Part shown: piece by piece, positions 1-9,010 of the stretch
How the letters are laid out: each line of letters starts with the position of its first letter
Position numbering within the stretch: the stretch's first letter is position 1
Source: Rhodobacteraceae bacterium UBA6213
Lineage (GTDB): Bacteria > Pseudomonadota > Alphaproteobacteria > Rhodobacterales > Rhodobacteraceae
Direction of reading: 5' to 3'
Length of the DNA stretch: 64,000 nucleotides
NCBI GenBank assembly: GCA_002421605.1
Contig: DISJ01000001.1
Span: forward strand, 62,001 to 126,000
Notes under the pieces: model-generated
What the model saw: only the letters and a program-made list of their open reading frames with translations
Told to the model about the DNA's origin: nothing
Database searches by the model: none
Made by a program: the position numbers and the translations under genes

Positions 1-3000
1 GATGACGCCTGCCACACCCGAAACCCCAGCCGACGATGCAGCCGAGGCCGAAGCGGCGTAAGAGCGGATGTCCTGCTTTGCCGAAGCGGTATTCGAGAAT
101 GACCCCGCCGCGGTAATGCGGGCGTTTTCGCCCAGTTTGCTGGTGGTTTCCCCATCGCTCACGATCACCGTGGCCGAAACCCCGACCGCCGCGCTCGAGG
201 TGCTGGCCGAAAGTGCGCCCGATAGCGCCTTGGCAACGAAATCTGCGCCCGACGACAGCGTAACATTGCCACTGCCGACGTTGACTGTAGAGGCAGAACC
301 CACCGCCGCCGTCAGCGTGTCCGAGAATACCATGACCCCGAACGAACCCTGAACAGCTACGCCGGAACCGCCCGCGCCGCCGATGGCTTCTACGTAGTAG
401 TTTGAATTACCGAGAAGTTTTTGGGTCGCAAGATCTTCAAGCAAATCTGCGAACGCATCCAGATCATCTAGGTTGTCAAAGTCGAAATCGGGGGCTGCGT
501 CGATTTTGCGGTTGATTGCCGAAATCGACAGCGCCGAGCCGGTAAGATTGCTGTTCGCTCCGACGCTCGCCTCATAATCCTTGTCGGCCACAACCACGGC
601 AATCGAGCCGCCCACCGCGATGCCGCTGGTGGAAAGCGAGCCCGCAAGGGCCTTTGCCGAAAGGTGGCTTTCGTTATCCACCGCAAGCGTCATGGCGCCG
701 CCGTTGGTCACGGCGACATCGTCGCCGATCGTCGCCTCGGTCGTGCCGGTGGAAATCGCCACCGCGATCGAGCCCGCAACCGCAACGTTCTTGCCCGATG
801 CCCCGGCAATACCCAGCGCGGTCAGTTTCGAGCGGTACACGCCATCGGCGTTTTCGCGCGAGGTCGCGGTGAGCGACATGCTGCTCGCGTGCGTGACGGT
901 CGCATCGTCGGCGATGGTCGCGCTCGTGGTGTTGTTCAGAATGGCAAGCCCGACCCCTACACCAATGCCGACCTTGCTGCTCATATTGGTCGCAGCGCCA
1001 ATGCCCGAGGCGGTCATACCAACGGTATTGGTTGCGCCGATGTTGATCGCGCCGGCGACGTTGACGGTGTAGCCTTCAAGTCTGGCAGAAACCACATCCT
1101 GTGCCGCAGCAATACCCGCCGCAGCCGCGATGGTCACCTTGGCACCATCTTTCTTGCCGTCTTGGTCGCGCTGGCTGTCTTTGGTCTTGTCGAGCGAGTC
1201 AGCGGTGGTCGAAGTACCACCGGTTTTGTCGTTCTTCTTTTCGTCCGTTTCGCTAAAATCGCCGCCGCCCGCCGTTGCAGTAGCATTCGCGTCATAGGTG
1301 CGATTGGCGCTGGCGGTGATGGTCAGCGACCCCGCCGTGATCGAGCGCGCCAGCGTTGCACTGGTCAGCGAGGTGTTGAGCAGCGTGCCACCCGAAGCAC
1401 CATTGCCAAGAATGATCGCCGCCGAAGCACCGACGCCAACCTTGTCAGACTTGTTCTCACCGGTTGATGTTGCCGTGTTGCTACCGGTGTTGGTCGCAAT
1501 CACGCTGACAGCGCCTGCGCCCATCACAAGCGCATTGCCGGTGCCAATCCGGGCCACCGTGGTCTGGTCCAGCAGCGCAAGCGCCACCGACGCATCTACC
1601 GCAATACCGCCCGCCGCCCCGGCCGACGCCTCGGTCAAGGTGATAAGGCCAGAGGTCGCTTCGACCGCAAGGCCGGTGCCAGCGGTCAGCGTGGCGCCAT
1701 CTTGCAACTCTGCCGTGGTGGTCTGGTTCACAAGGTTCATCGCGAATGACGCGCCCACGCCAACCTTGCCGCCCGTCACGCCCTCATCCGAAGGCTGTGC
1801 CTTGGCGGTCGAATCGACCATGTTTTCGGCTTCGATGCTCGATGTGCCCGCACCTGCGGAAACCGATGCCCCACCGGCAATCCGCGCGGTGGTGTTGAGC
1901 GTCAGAATGTTCAGCGCAACCGAGCCTGCGATGCCCACTTTGGAACCGCCCGCGCCCGACGTGGCCGAGGTCAGGAAGGTGTCAGTCGGCGCCGTCGCCG
2001 TCTGCAAGGCCCGCACGTTCACGCCCAAGCCCGAATGCGTCGCGGCACCCAGGTAGGCGGTGTTGGTTTCTTTCACCACGTTGACCGATACCGCGACGCC
2101 AATACCTACCTGCGATGAGCCGCCGTCCTCGCCCTTAACGGCCTGCCCATCCGAACTTGCCGCGCCGCTGGTGGTTGCACCGGATGCAATCGTGATCGCG
2201 CCACCTGCGATAATACTTACCCCATCGGGCACCATCGCCTGCACTTGCGAATTCTGCACGTTGATCGCAACAGCCGCAGCCACCGCTACCTTGCCCTCGG
2301 ACGATTTCGCCGAGCGCCCGTTTTCGTCTGCCGCCGCGGTCGAGGTCGCGCCTTGCTGGTCGGCGTCACCGACGCCTGAGGCCTGCTGCTTGCCCGAGCC
2401 TGCGGTCATTTCGCGGGTCGCCGATTTGTCAACGCTGTCGCCGGTGCTGGCGGGCGCCGCATCTTCATCTTCCGCGTCCTTGGCGCCGGCAGCGCTTGCC
2501 ACGGCGGTCAGGGTTGATTGCGAAATCCCGCTCGCCGAGAAGGTCACGGCACCCGTAGCGCTCACGTTGCGCGCGGTGGTGGCAGTGGCGCGGTCATCGA
2601 CGATGGCCAGCGCCAGCGCCGCACCGATTGCGGCTTTTGAACCGGCGGCCTTGCCCGAGGCTTCGGTCGTCGTGGTCGAATGTTGCGCCGCCGATACATT
2701 GACTGCACCAGTCACGCTTTGCGTGCCGCCAGTACCCAGCCGCGCAGTCGCGGTGTTGTTGATCAGCGAGAGCCCGAGTGCCGGGGTGATCGAAACACCG
2801 CCCGAAGACCCCGCCTCGGCCTTGGCTGCGGCCACATGCGTAGCCCGCGCCGAAAGCGTCAGATCGCCCGCGCCGCCCACGACGCCGCCATCGGCAACCT
2901 CGGCAACCGAGCGATTGGCCAGAATGTTCAGCGCAACCGAGGCACCCACGCCCACGGTCGCCCCCGTGGCGCCGCCACCAACCGGCAGCGCCTCGGCGGT

Positions 3001-6000
3001 CGTATTTGTCTGGTTGTCGGTCGCAAGCATGACCGCGCTGCCGCCCGTGATGGTCAGCACCGTGGCCCCGGAAACCCGCGCCACCGACTGCGTATCGATC
3101 AGGTTCAGCGCCACTGAACCGGCGATCCCCACTTTTGAACCACCTGCGCCAGAAGACGCGCGTGCCAGATACACATCCGTGCGCGTGGCCGTGCTGGCCG
3201 GATTAGCCATCAGTGCGGCCACGTCGCGCTTGTCTGCCGAAATCGAGAGTCCGCCCGCGCTATGCGCCGCATTGCCCAGAATCGCGTCGTTGCGCGCCTT
3301 CACCACGTTGACTGCAACCGCAGCACCGATGCCTACTTTCGAAGTGGGCGGGGTCTCGCCCGCCTCATCGGCCACGCCAACCGCGTCGCCCGTGGCTTCG
3401 ATCTTGCCATCGGTGTTGTTCACCGCCGCCAGCGTCAGTGCACCGCCTGCCGAAATCGCCACCCCGTCCGGGATCGCCGCCGTCACGGTCGAGTTCTGCA
3501 CATTGATGCCAACCGCCGCCGCGACCGAAACCTTGCCTTCGGAAGTCGAGGCCGAATGCCCCTCGTCATCATTCGCCGCAGTCTCGGTTGCCGCTTGCTG
3601 GTCAGCATCGCCAACGCCCGCCGCCCGCTGGCGGCCCGCGCCTGAAGACATCTCGGAATTGACGGTTGTATCCACGTCCGGCGCGCCGCCCGCGGGTGCA
3701 TCGCCAGCATCATCCGCAGCCTCGGCACCCACGGCCGAGGCTTCTGCCTTCAGCGTCGAAAGCGAGGCGCCCGCCGCCGAGAAGGTCACGGCACCCGTAG
3801 CGCTCACGTTGCGCGCGGTGGTGGCAGTGGCGCGGTCATCGACGATGGCCAGCGCCAGCGCCGCACCGATTGCGGCTTTTGAACCGGCGGCCTTGCCCGA
3901 GGCTTCGGTCGTCGTGGTCGAATGTTGCGCCGCCGATACATTGACTGCACCAGTCACGCTTTGCGTGCCGCCAGTACCCAGCCGCGCAGTCGTGGTGTTG
4001 TTGATCAGCGAAAGCCCGAGTGCCGGGGTGATCGAAACACCGCCCGACGACCCTGCTTCGGCCTTGGTTGCGGCCACATGCGTTGCGAAAGCTGCAAGCG
4101 TCAGATCGCCCGCACCGGTGACGACGCCGCCATCCGCAACCTCGGCCACCGAGCGGTTCGCCAGAATGTTCAGCGCAACCGAGGCACCCACGCCCACAGT
4201 CTCGCCTGTGGCGCCACCACCTGTTGGCAATGCATTGGTGGTCGAACTCGTTTTGTTGTCGGCCGAAAGTACAACCGCACCGCCGCCGGTAACCGTAACC
4301 TCAGACGCCCCGGCAACGCGCGCGATACTTTCGGTGTCGAGCAGGTTCAGCGCGAACGATCCAGCGATGCCGACGTTTGATGCGCCAGCACCCGATGTTG
4401 CGTTGGTGGTGAAGGTATTGCCCGCCCCCGTCGCCAGAGCCGCGACACTGGCGCTGCCGGTGTTGACCGCGCTGGAGATGACAGCGTCGTTCACGACCTT
4501 GGCGATGTTGATGCCAAGCGCTACGCCAACGCCGGTTGCTGACTCAACGGTCGAGCCATCCGCACTAACGCTGACGCCGTTTTCGGACCCGGTTTCAACG
4601 TTGAGCGCGCCGGTAACCGTAGTGGTCGCGGTTGAATTGATGCGCGCGTTGGTTGTCGAGGTCAGATCCGAGATTGCAAGCGCCCCAGCAACCGAAACAC
4701 CGCCGCCGCTGGTTTGCGCTTGCCCGCCGTAGGACGGATCTGAAAGGTAGGTCATCGCCTTGCTTCCGGCAGAGGGCGTTGTGGCACCACCTGCCCCGGC
4801 GGTCGCGTTGACCGAAATGTCGGTGGAAGTGTTGGCAAGCAGCGCGAGCGCGCCAGAGGTTACTTCGGCGGCGTCCACGATTTCTGCGGTGGTAACAGCA
4901 TTCACCACGCTGACCCCCACGCTCGCGCCAAAGGCTGCGGCTTGCGGGGTCGCGTCAGAATTGGAGGTTACGGTGTTATCGACGGTCAGCGATGTGTCGC
5001 CAGCAACGGTCAGTTTGGCCGTGCCGCCAATGCGGGCAATCGCGGTGCTGTTGATGGTGGAAACGGCTACCGCGCCGTCTGCCGAGCTGTTCACTGGGGC
5101 AAGCGACTGGGTGACAATCGACGACTGCACCTGCGAAATTGCGTCGATATCAACCGAAGCGGCGGTCAGATCGGTGGCACCACCGATATCGACCTTTGCC
5201 TGCACATTGGTCACGACAACGCCGAGCGGCAGCAAGGTAAGCCCGCCTGCGCCCGTGGCCGACGCCGTGGCCGTGAAAATTCCCGAAGCGGCAATGGTGC
5301 CGCCGTTGGCGGTGATCAGGGCGTTTGCGGTCGGCAGGGCCAGTAGAAGGCTTGCCTGATCAACGGTCGAGGTAGCGGTCAGCGTGATGTTGCGGCCGGT
5401 CACTTCCGGGCCGGACGCGCCGCCTTCTCCGATTACGATATGCGCCGTGCCGCCACTGGCCCGCACTGCGGTCAGCGTGACGTCGCCGCCAGCAAAGCCA
5501 GAGCCTGCCGTGACACCGGCCAGAACTTTCGAGCCGTCCGCCAAAGTAATCAGCGGCGCTTCAATTGTGATATTGCCCGAGTTTCCACTGGTGACGCTCG
5601 CAGTCAGCATCCGGGAATCGAGCACACCACCGGTGGAGATCGTGATCGAGTTATCGGCCTGCAGCAGAATGCTGGCGCCGTTTGAGAAGATGCTGGTGGC
5701 GATGCTCGCATCGTCTGCAGCAGCGGAGTCAGTCGGGACACCGCCGATAAAGAGGTTGTAGGGGTCAACCAGTAACGTGCCCGCGCGGCCAGCGCGCGAT
5801 GAGAGGTCAAGATTAACCGAGCCGATATGCGCATCGCGCCCGCTCAGCTCTACAAAGCCACCGTCGCCAAGGCCAACGCCTGCCGCACTGAAGGTCGCAT
5901 TGTCCTGCACCGCAAGGGCGCCATCCGCGAACACCACGATATCGCCGCCGCTTTCGCCATCGGCCGCAAGTGAGGCACCCGCATCAATCGTAATGTCACC

Positions 6001-6894
6001 GCCGGTGATCGAGATGTCGCCGCCCCGCCCAGTCTCGGTGCTGACATCTAGCTGCCCGCCAATGTGCGAACCGCCCGCCGCAACGATCGAAATGCGCCCC
6101 CCGTGGGCAACCATTGCGGCGCCTTCGAGCATGCCACTCGAGTTGACGGTGGATTCAAACTTCGTGCGCTGGCCAAGATCGGCCCCGGTCAGCGGCCCGG
6201 TATTGCCGTTGACGGTAACCGTCTGTCCTTGAAGGGTGATAGCGCCTTGCGCATTGACCTGCCCCATGATCGCGATATGGCCATCGGCCGACATCGGGAT
6301 TTCGCCGCGCATCAGTTGCGAGGCGACGGCGTCGTTAACAGTGCCATCGGCGCGCACAACGCGGTCAAGAAACTCTTGCGTCGGGGTGTTGACAGTCAGA
6401 GAGCCCACGTTGACGCGGCCATTCTGACCAACGATGAAGCCATTGGAACTTGCAAAGAACACATTGCCGCCAATGCTGCCGTCCATGTAGCTGTTCAGCT
6501 CGCCGTTGATCAGCACCGCACCATTGGTGACGATGTTGACAAGGTTGCCCGCCGCATCGGGAACCATCAGATCAACGCGCGTACCCGCGGCCTGCTGAAA
6601 ATCGGAAAACGTGTTGAAACCGGTATTGCCCGATACCGTGTCGGTGGTGATTCGGGTGTAGTTCTCATTGGTGGTGATCGTGGTGCGGGTGCGGCCATCG
6701 GCTATGATGTTGTTGGCGGTGATATCCAGGTTCACCGCCTGGGCTTCGGCACGATCGGCTACGCCCGTGCCCATCAGCGCGCCTAGCACAAGAGGACTTG
6801 CACCCAGTACAAATTGCTTGAAAAGGTCGCGCCGTTGGCGCGCCCTTTGCTGGCGGGAATACTCAATGTGGAGGAGACTGCTGTGCTTGCCCAT
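1..6894 (-). CDS. LktA-family filamentous adhesin, two-partner secretion type (C-terminus outside window)
   Basis: Reading frame open for 2298 codons up to the window edge, so the C-terminus is missing. Residues 1-52 form a long export signal with an Arg-rich n-region, a hydrophobic core (about 28-44) and a likely cleavage near AEAQA. Residues about 55-280 resemble a haemagglutination/TPS secretion domain: GFNTFSDFQ (92-100), then VFFASSNGFIVG (145-156) and VNVGSLTV, the places where TPS proteins carry NPNGIxxG and VGGL. The rest is a low-complexity passenger rich in Ala, Gly, Thr, Ser and Val, with recurrent GVGASVALNI- and TTARIG-like motifs as expected for a beta-helix. Such proteins are secreted through an Omp85-type TpsB partner; none is seen here. 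Its ATG overlaps the stop of the preceding gene (TGATG), implying translational coupling. The LktA family name is from memory of Rhodobacteraceae annotation; the TPS assignment is the firmer part. Confidence 0.82.
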   Translation of the reverse strand, partial: MGKHSSLLHIEYSRQQRARQRRDLFKQFVLGASPLVLGALMGTGVADRAEAQAVNLDITANNIIADGRTRTTITTNENYTRITTDTVSGNTGFNTFSDFQQAAGTRVDLMVPDAAGNLVNIVTNGAVLINGELNSYMDGSIGGNVFFASSNGFIVGQNGRVNVGSLTVNTPTQEFLDRVVRADGTVNDAVASQLMRGEIPMSADGHIAIMGQVNAQGAITLQGQTVTVNGNTGPLTGADLGQRTKFESTVNSSGMLEGAAMVAHGGRISIVAAGGSHIGGQLDVSTETGRGGDISITGGDITIDAGASLAADGESGGDIVVFADGALAVQDNATFSAAGVGLGDGGFVELSGRDAHIGSVNLDLSSRAGRAGTLLVDPYNLFIGGVPTDSAAADDASIATSIFSNGASILLQADNSITISTGGVLDSRMLTASVTSGNSGNITIEAPLITLADGSKVLAGVTAGSGFAGGDVTLTAVRASGGTAHIVIGEGGASGPEVTGRNITLTATSTVDQASLLLALPTANALITANGGTIAASGIFTATASATGAGGLTLLPLGVVVTNVQAKVDIGGATDLTAASVDIDAISQVQSSIVTQSLAPVNSSADGAVAVSTINSTAIARIGGTAKLTVAGDTSLTVDNTVTSNSDATPQAAAFGASVGVSVVNAVTTAEIVDAAEVTSGALALLANTSTDISVNATAGAGGATTPSAGSKAMTYLSDPSYGGQAQTSGGGVSVAGALAISDLTSTTNARINSTATTTVTGALNVETGSENGVSVSADGSTVESATGVGVALGINIAKVVNDAVISSAVNTGSASVAALATGAGNTFTTNATSGAGASNVGIAGSFALNLLDTESIARVAGASEVTVTGGGAVVLSADNKTSSTTNALPTGGGATGETVGVGASVALNILANRSVAEVADGGVVTGAGDLTLAAFATHVAATKAEAGSSGGVSITPALGLSLINNTTTARLGTGGTQSVTGAVNVSAAQHSTTTTEASGKAAGSKAAIGAALALAIVDDRATATTARNVSATGAVTFSAAGASLSTLKAEASAVGAEAADDAGDAPAGGAPDVDTTVNSEMSSGAGRQRAAGVGDADQQAATETAANDDEGHSASTSEGKVSVAAAVGINVQNSTVTAAIPDGVAISAGGALTLAAVNNTDGKIEATGDAVGVADEAGETPPTSKVGIGAAVAVNVVKARNDAILGNAAHSAGGLSISADKRDVAALMANPASTATRTDVYLARASSGAGGSKVGIAGSVALNLIDTQSVARVSGATVLTITGGSAVMLATDNQTNTTAEALPVGGGATGATVGVGASVALNILANRSVAEVADGGVVGGAGDLTLSARATHVAAAKAEAGSSGGVSITPALGLSLINNTATARLGTGGTQSVTGAVNVSAAQHSTTTTEASGKAAGSKAAIGAALALAIVDDRATATTARNVSATGAVTFSASGISQSTLTAVASAAGAKDAEDEDAAPASTGDSVDKSATREMTAGSGKQQASGVGDADQQGATSTAAADENGRSAKSSEGKVAVAAAVAINVQNSQVQAMVPDGVSIIAGGAITIASGATTSGAASSDGQAVKGEDGGSSQVGIGVAVSVNVVKETNTAYLGAATHSGLGVNVRALQTATAPTDTFLTSATSGAGGSKVGIAGSVALNILTLNTTARIAGGASVSAGAGTSSIEAENMVDSTAKAQPSDEGVTGGKVGVGASFAMNLVNQTTTAELQDGATLTAGTGLAVEATSGLITLTEASAGAAGGIAVDASVALALLDQTTVARIGTGNALVMGAGAVSVIATNTGSNTATSTGENKSDKVGVGASAAIILGNGASGGTLLNTSLTSATLARSITAGSLTITASANRTYDANATATAGGGDFSETDEKKNDKTGGTSTTADSLDKTKDSQRDQDGKKDGAKVTIAAAAGIAAAQDVVSARLEGYTVNVAGAINIGATNTVGMTASGIGAATNMSSKVGIGVGVGLAILNNTTSATIADDATVTHASSMSLTATSRENADGVYRSKLTALGIAGASGKNVAVAGSIAVAISTGTTEATIGDDVAVTNGGAMTLAVDNESHLSAKALAGSLSTSGIAVGGSIAVVVADKDYEASVGANSNLTGSALSISAINRKIDAAPDFDFDNLDDLDAFADLLEDLATQKLLGNSNYYVEAIGGAGGSGVAVQGSFGVMVFSDTLTAAVGSASTVNVGSGNVTLSSGADFVAKALSGALSASTSSAAVGVSATVIVSDGETTSKLGENARITAAGSFSNTASAKQDIRSYAASASAASSAGVSGVAGVI
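2534..2750. repeat. internal direct repeat, copy A (adhesin passenger)
   Basis: This 217-base segment is identical by eye to 3776-3992. The offset is 1242 bases, exactly 414 codons, so both copies are in the same reading frame of the adhesin. Beyond 2750 similarity continues with scattered, often silent, changes to about 2960. Confidence 0.9.
3776..3992. repeat. internal direct repeat, copy B (adhesin passenger)
   Basis: Second copy of the 217-base identical segment. It is the core of a 414-residue tandem unit; the two units are otherwise clearly diverged, so this core looks recently homogenised by gene conversion or duplicated late. Confidence 0.9.
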
Positions 6895-7583
6895 CAGAAT
6901 TCTCCACTATTGATTTTCAGGATGTCGGGATCGTCAGGGTTCACTGCGTACAGCAGCGTGAGGCTGGCCGGGAACAATGTTCGCACCCCCTCGCTTTCTT
7001 CAAACCGCCCTTGGAGGAGCAGAATTGCCGTGCGCCCGGAGGCGTCAGAGCCGCGGAACAAAAGCAACCCGTTCTCTAGCACCACGTCTTTGGAAACCGT
7101 GTCGGGCAGATAACCTGCACCCTCAAAATAGGCGCGCAGCACATCGCCGTTTGCATAAAGCGTCGCTTCGGTGATCGAAGGATCGGTGGCAGGAGCCCAG
7201 AGTACACCGATCTGGATCAGCGCCTTGCTTTTGTAGCCGAAGATATAAGACACCTGCGCGACGCCGCCATCGCGCAGCACCTCGGGCACAGAAATGGTCA
7301 TGACCTGGGTACGCTCGACCGTGTTCAGGCCAACCTCTACCGCATCGCCTTCAATGCCGAAGTCGGCCTTGATAGCGGCACGAACGGCCTCTTCGTCCAT
7401 GCCGAACTGCGCCGAGCGGAACCCGGTCAGCGCCATCGCGGTCGTCTCGCTGGGCGCGACCGGCACTGCTGACTGCGCGACCGCCACCGAGGGGGCCGCG
7501 AAACTGCCCGACAGAGCCAAGAAAGCTGCTAAGGTCAATTTGAGAAAGGCGTCGGAAAAGCGAAGGCTCATGATAGTCGGCAT
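6894..7583 (-). CDS. exported protein of unknown function coupled to the adhesin
   Basis: 229 residues. After a short n-region comes a hydrophobic segment (LKLTLAAFLALSGSF) and a probable signal peptidase site near VAVAQSA, so the protein should be periplasmic or surface-attached. The mature part contains FRSAQFGMDEEAVRAAI and about 180 residues of mixed alpha/beta character with no motif I can assign. I chose the second in-frame ATG because GGAG lies six bases before it; the ATG at 7589 directly abuts that GGAG. Its TGA overlaps the adhesin ATG by one base, so the two are almost certainly co-translated. It may be an accessory or chaperone for the adhesin, but that is inference from position only. 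Confidence 0.75.
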   Translation of the reverse strand: MPTIMSLRFSDAFLKLTLAAFLALSGSFAAPSVAVAQSAVPVAPSETTAMALTGFRSAQFGMDEEAVRAAIKADFGIEGDAVEVGLNTVERTQVMTISVPEVLRDGGVAQVSYIFGYKSKALIQIGVLWAPATDPSITEATLYANGDVLRAYFEGAGYLPDTVSKDVVLENGLLLFRGSDASGRTAILLLQGRFEESEGVRTLFPASLTLLYAVNPDDPDILKINSGEF

Positions 7584-7726
7584 CGACATCTCCAGACGTT
7601 AATCAGACAGAAATAGGCACGGGTGGCCGAAGCCAAGTCGTGCCTTGAATGTGGCAAGTGAGGGGAAACATCTCGATCAACCAACTACGTGACTGCTGCA
7701 CCCGAACACAGCGTCTTTCGGGCGCA

Positions 7727-8476
7727 TCAACTCGTTTTTTTGTTCGAGGCACGCACCTTTTTGGGTGCCGGAACTGACAGCTTGGCAACCGAGCGCAGGC
7801 TTGCAATCTGGTTATAGATTGCCTTGAGGAACCCTGAAGCGTGCAGCTTTTGCAACTGCTCGCCAGTAAGGGCCGCAAGTGCCGCCTCATCAATGATCAG
7901 GATGCCGTGTACGACCGACTTGCTGCCATCGGGCGCGGCGGTATCAAGTGTTGCGCTTTGCAGCAGGCCGAAGTCGCGCAGCATTCCGCAAAAGATTTCA
8001 GTCCGCAGCGCAGCGTCGCGATAACTTTGCGCCAGAGTCAGTGCCTTATCGAGGGCCTCCTCGCGCTCGCCCTTATCTGAAAAGAACCGCTCGCCCGATT
8101 TCTCGCCCAGGCCGGGATAGGTGTCGTCGATGCACAAAAGCGACTGCCCACCCTCGACATCGCCAATGATGAACGGATAGCGGCGCAGATAGGCGGGGAC
8201 ATAGGCCCCCGTCCAAAGCCCATCGTCCGAGACGAAGGCGTTGGTTCCAGGCGCAGCACCCGTTACGAATACGGCAGAGGGAAGGTCGGGGCCGGGCAGG
8301 AACGCGATCGGAAGTTCGGCCATTGCCAACTCGAACTCGTCCACCAGTGCGGGGATGACATTTGCTTCACGTGCATATGCAAGCGGCTGAACCGCGGCCC
8401 CAATTCGCAGGTTTGCGTGGCGCTTCACATCAAGCGGAACGACATTCTTGTAGAAAAGGGGTTTTGCATCTGTCAC
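7727..8476 (-). CDS. SapC family protein (paralogue 1)
   Basis: 249 residues. The start (KPLFYKNVVPLDVKRHANL) matches the usual SapC-family opening, and the block PAYLRRYPFIIG followed by LCIDD is the characteristic central motif. The protein ends in a basic Lys/Arg-rich tail. I place the start at a GTG because a full anti-16S match, GGAGGTGA, lies eight bases upstream and because the paralogue at 9011 begins at the equivalent residue; a longer reading from a GTG at 8521 has no ribosome site. SapC-family proteins have no proven biochemical role; the name comes from a Campylobacter S-layer locus. No signal peptide is visible, so it is probably cytoplasmic. It is divergent from its paralogue. 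Confidence 0.8.
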   Translation of the reverse strand: MTDAKPLFYKNVVPLDVKRHANLRIGAAVQPLAYAREANVIPALVDEFELAMAELPIAFLPGPDLPSAVFVTGAAPGTNAFVSDDGLWTGAYVPAYLRRYPFIIGDVEGGQSLLCIDDTYPGLGEKSGERFFSDKGEREEALDKALTLAQSYRDAALRTEIFCGMLRDFGLLQSATLDTAAPDGSKSVVHGILIIDEAALAALTGEQLQKLHASGFLKAIYNQIASLRSVAKLSVPAPKKVRASNKKTS

Positions 8477-9010
8477 GTTCGGGGTCACCTCCGGTTGGCA
8501 GTTACTGCGACGTTTTGTCACATTTTTTTGTTAAGGGAGCGTAACAATTAGAATAACTTTAAGCAACCTTTAATGACTGGCGGCAAAATCACCCTCGGAC
8601 CGACGATATTTTCGCCGTGAATAGGCCAATTTCCGCTGATTTCTGTGGGTTTGCGGCTTGCGCAATGTGCGGCCCGCCCTGCCCCGCCACAACCCGAGAT
8701 TCGAATATTTGTTGCCTCAGACATAAATTCTGTGCCTTGCGCCCAAAAAATGGGACCCTGAAAATACCGATTCCGGCACCGTATTTCACCTGTCGCTTAA
8801 CGAAACGCCCCAACGGGATCGCGAGGTCATCCGAGCACTGACGCGCGTGGCTGCGACCTTGGCAAAGGGCAATTTCCTTGGCGCCTGAAAAAGGCACTCC
8901 CCTTGGTCGACCGGCGCGGATTATCTACTGCGGTCACGTTGTGGGGTTGCGGCGAGATGCAATCCTTCGCACAGTCCACTCAATTTAGAACGATCCAAAA
9001 GGGGACGCAG
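8477..9010. other. divergent intergenic region between the two SapC genes
   Basis: About 530 bases without a convincing gene. The part next to 8520-8580 is AT-rich (poly-T/A runs, TTAAG, CTTTAA) compared with its surroundings and is the likely promoter area for the minus-strand gene. The only open frames are short, lack ribosome sites and look accidental. I see no clear dyad operator. Confidence 0.55.

Noticed and set aside
2534..3992. Direct repeats taken as an insertion sequence or CRISPR
   Set aside because: They are in frame within one coding sequence, carry no transposase and have no short-spacer periodicity.
2060..4732. Plus-strand open frame of 890 codons and neighbouring long plus-strand frames in 1-6.8 kb
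   Set aside because: They are antisense to the continuous adhesin frame, have Pro/Ala/Val-only composition and no ribosome site. GC-rich codon bias makes such shadows common.
8589..8897. Short open frames in the SapC intergenic region
   Set aside because: No Shine-Dalgarno, Cys/Arg-rich composition typical of random frames, no recognisable domain.
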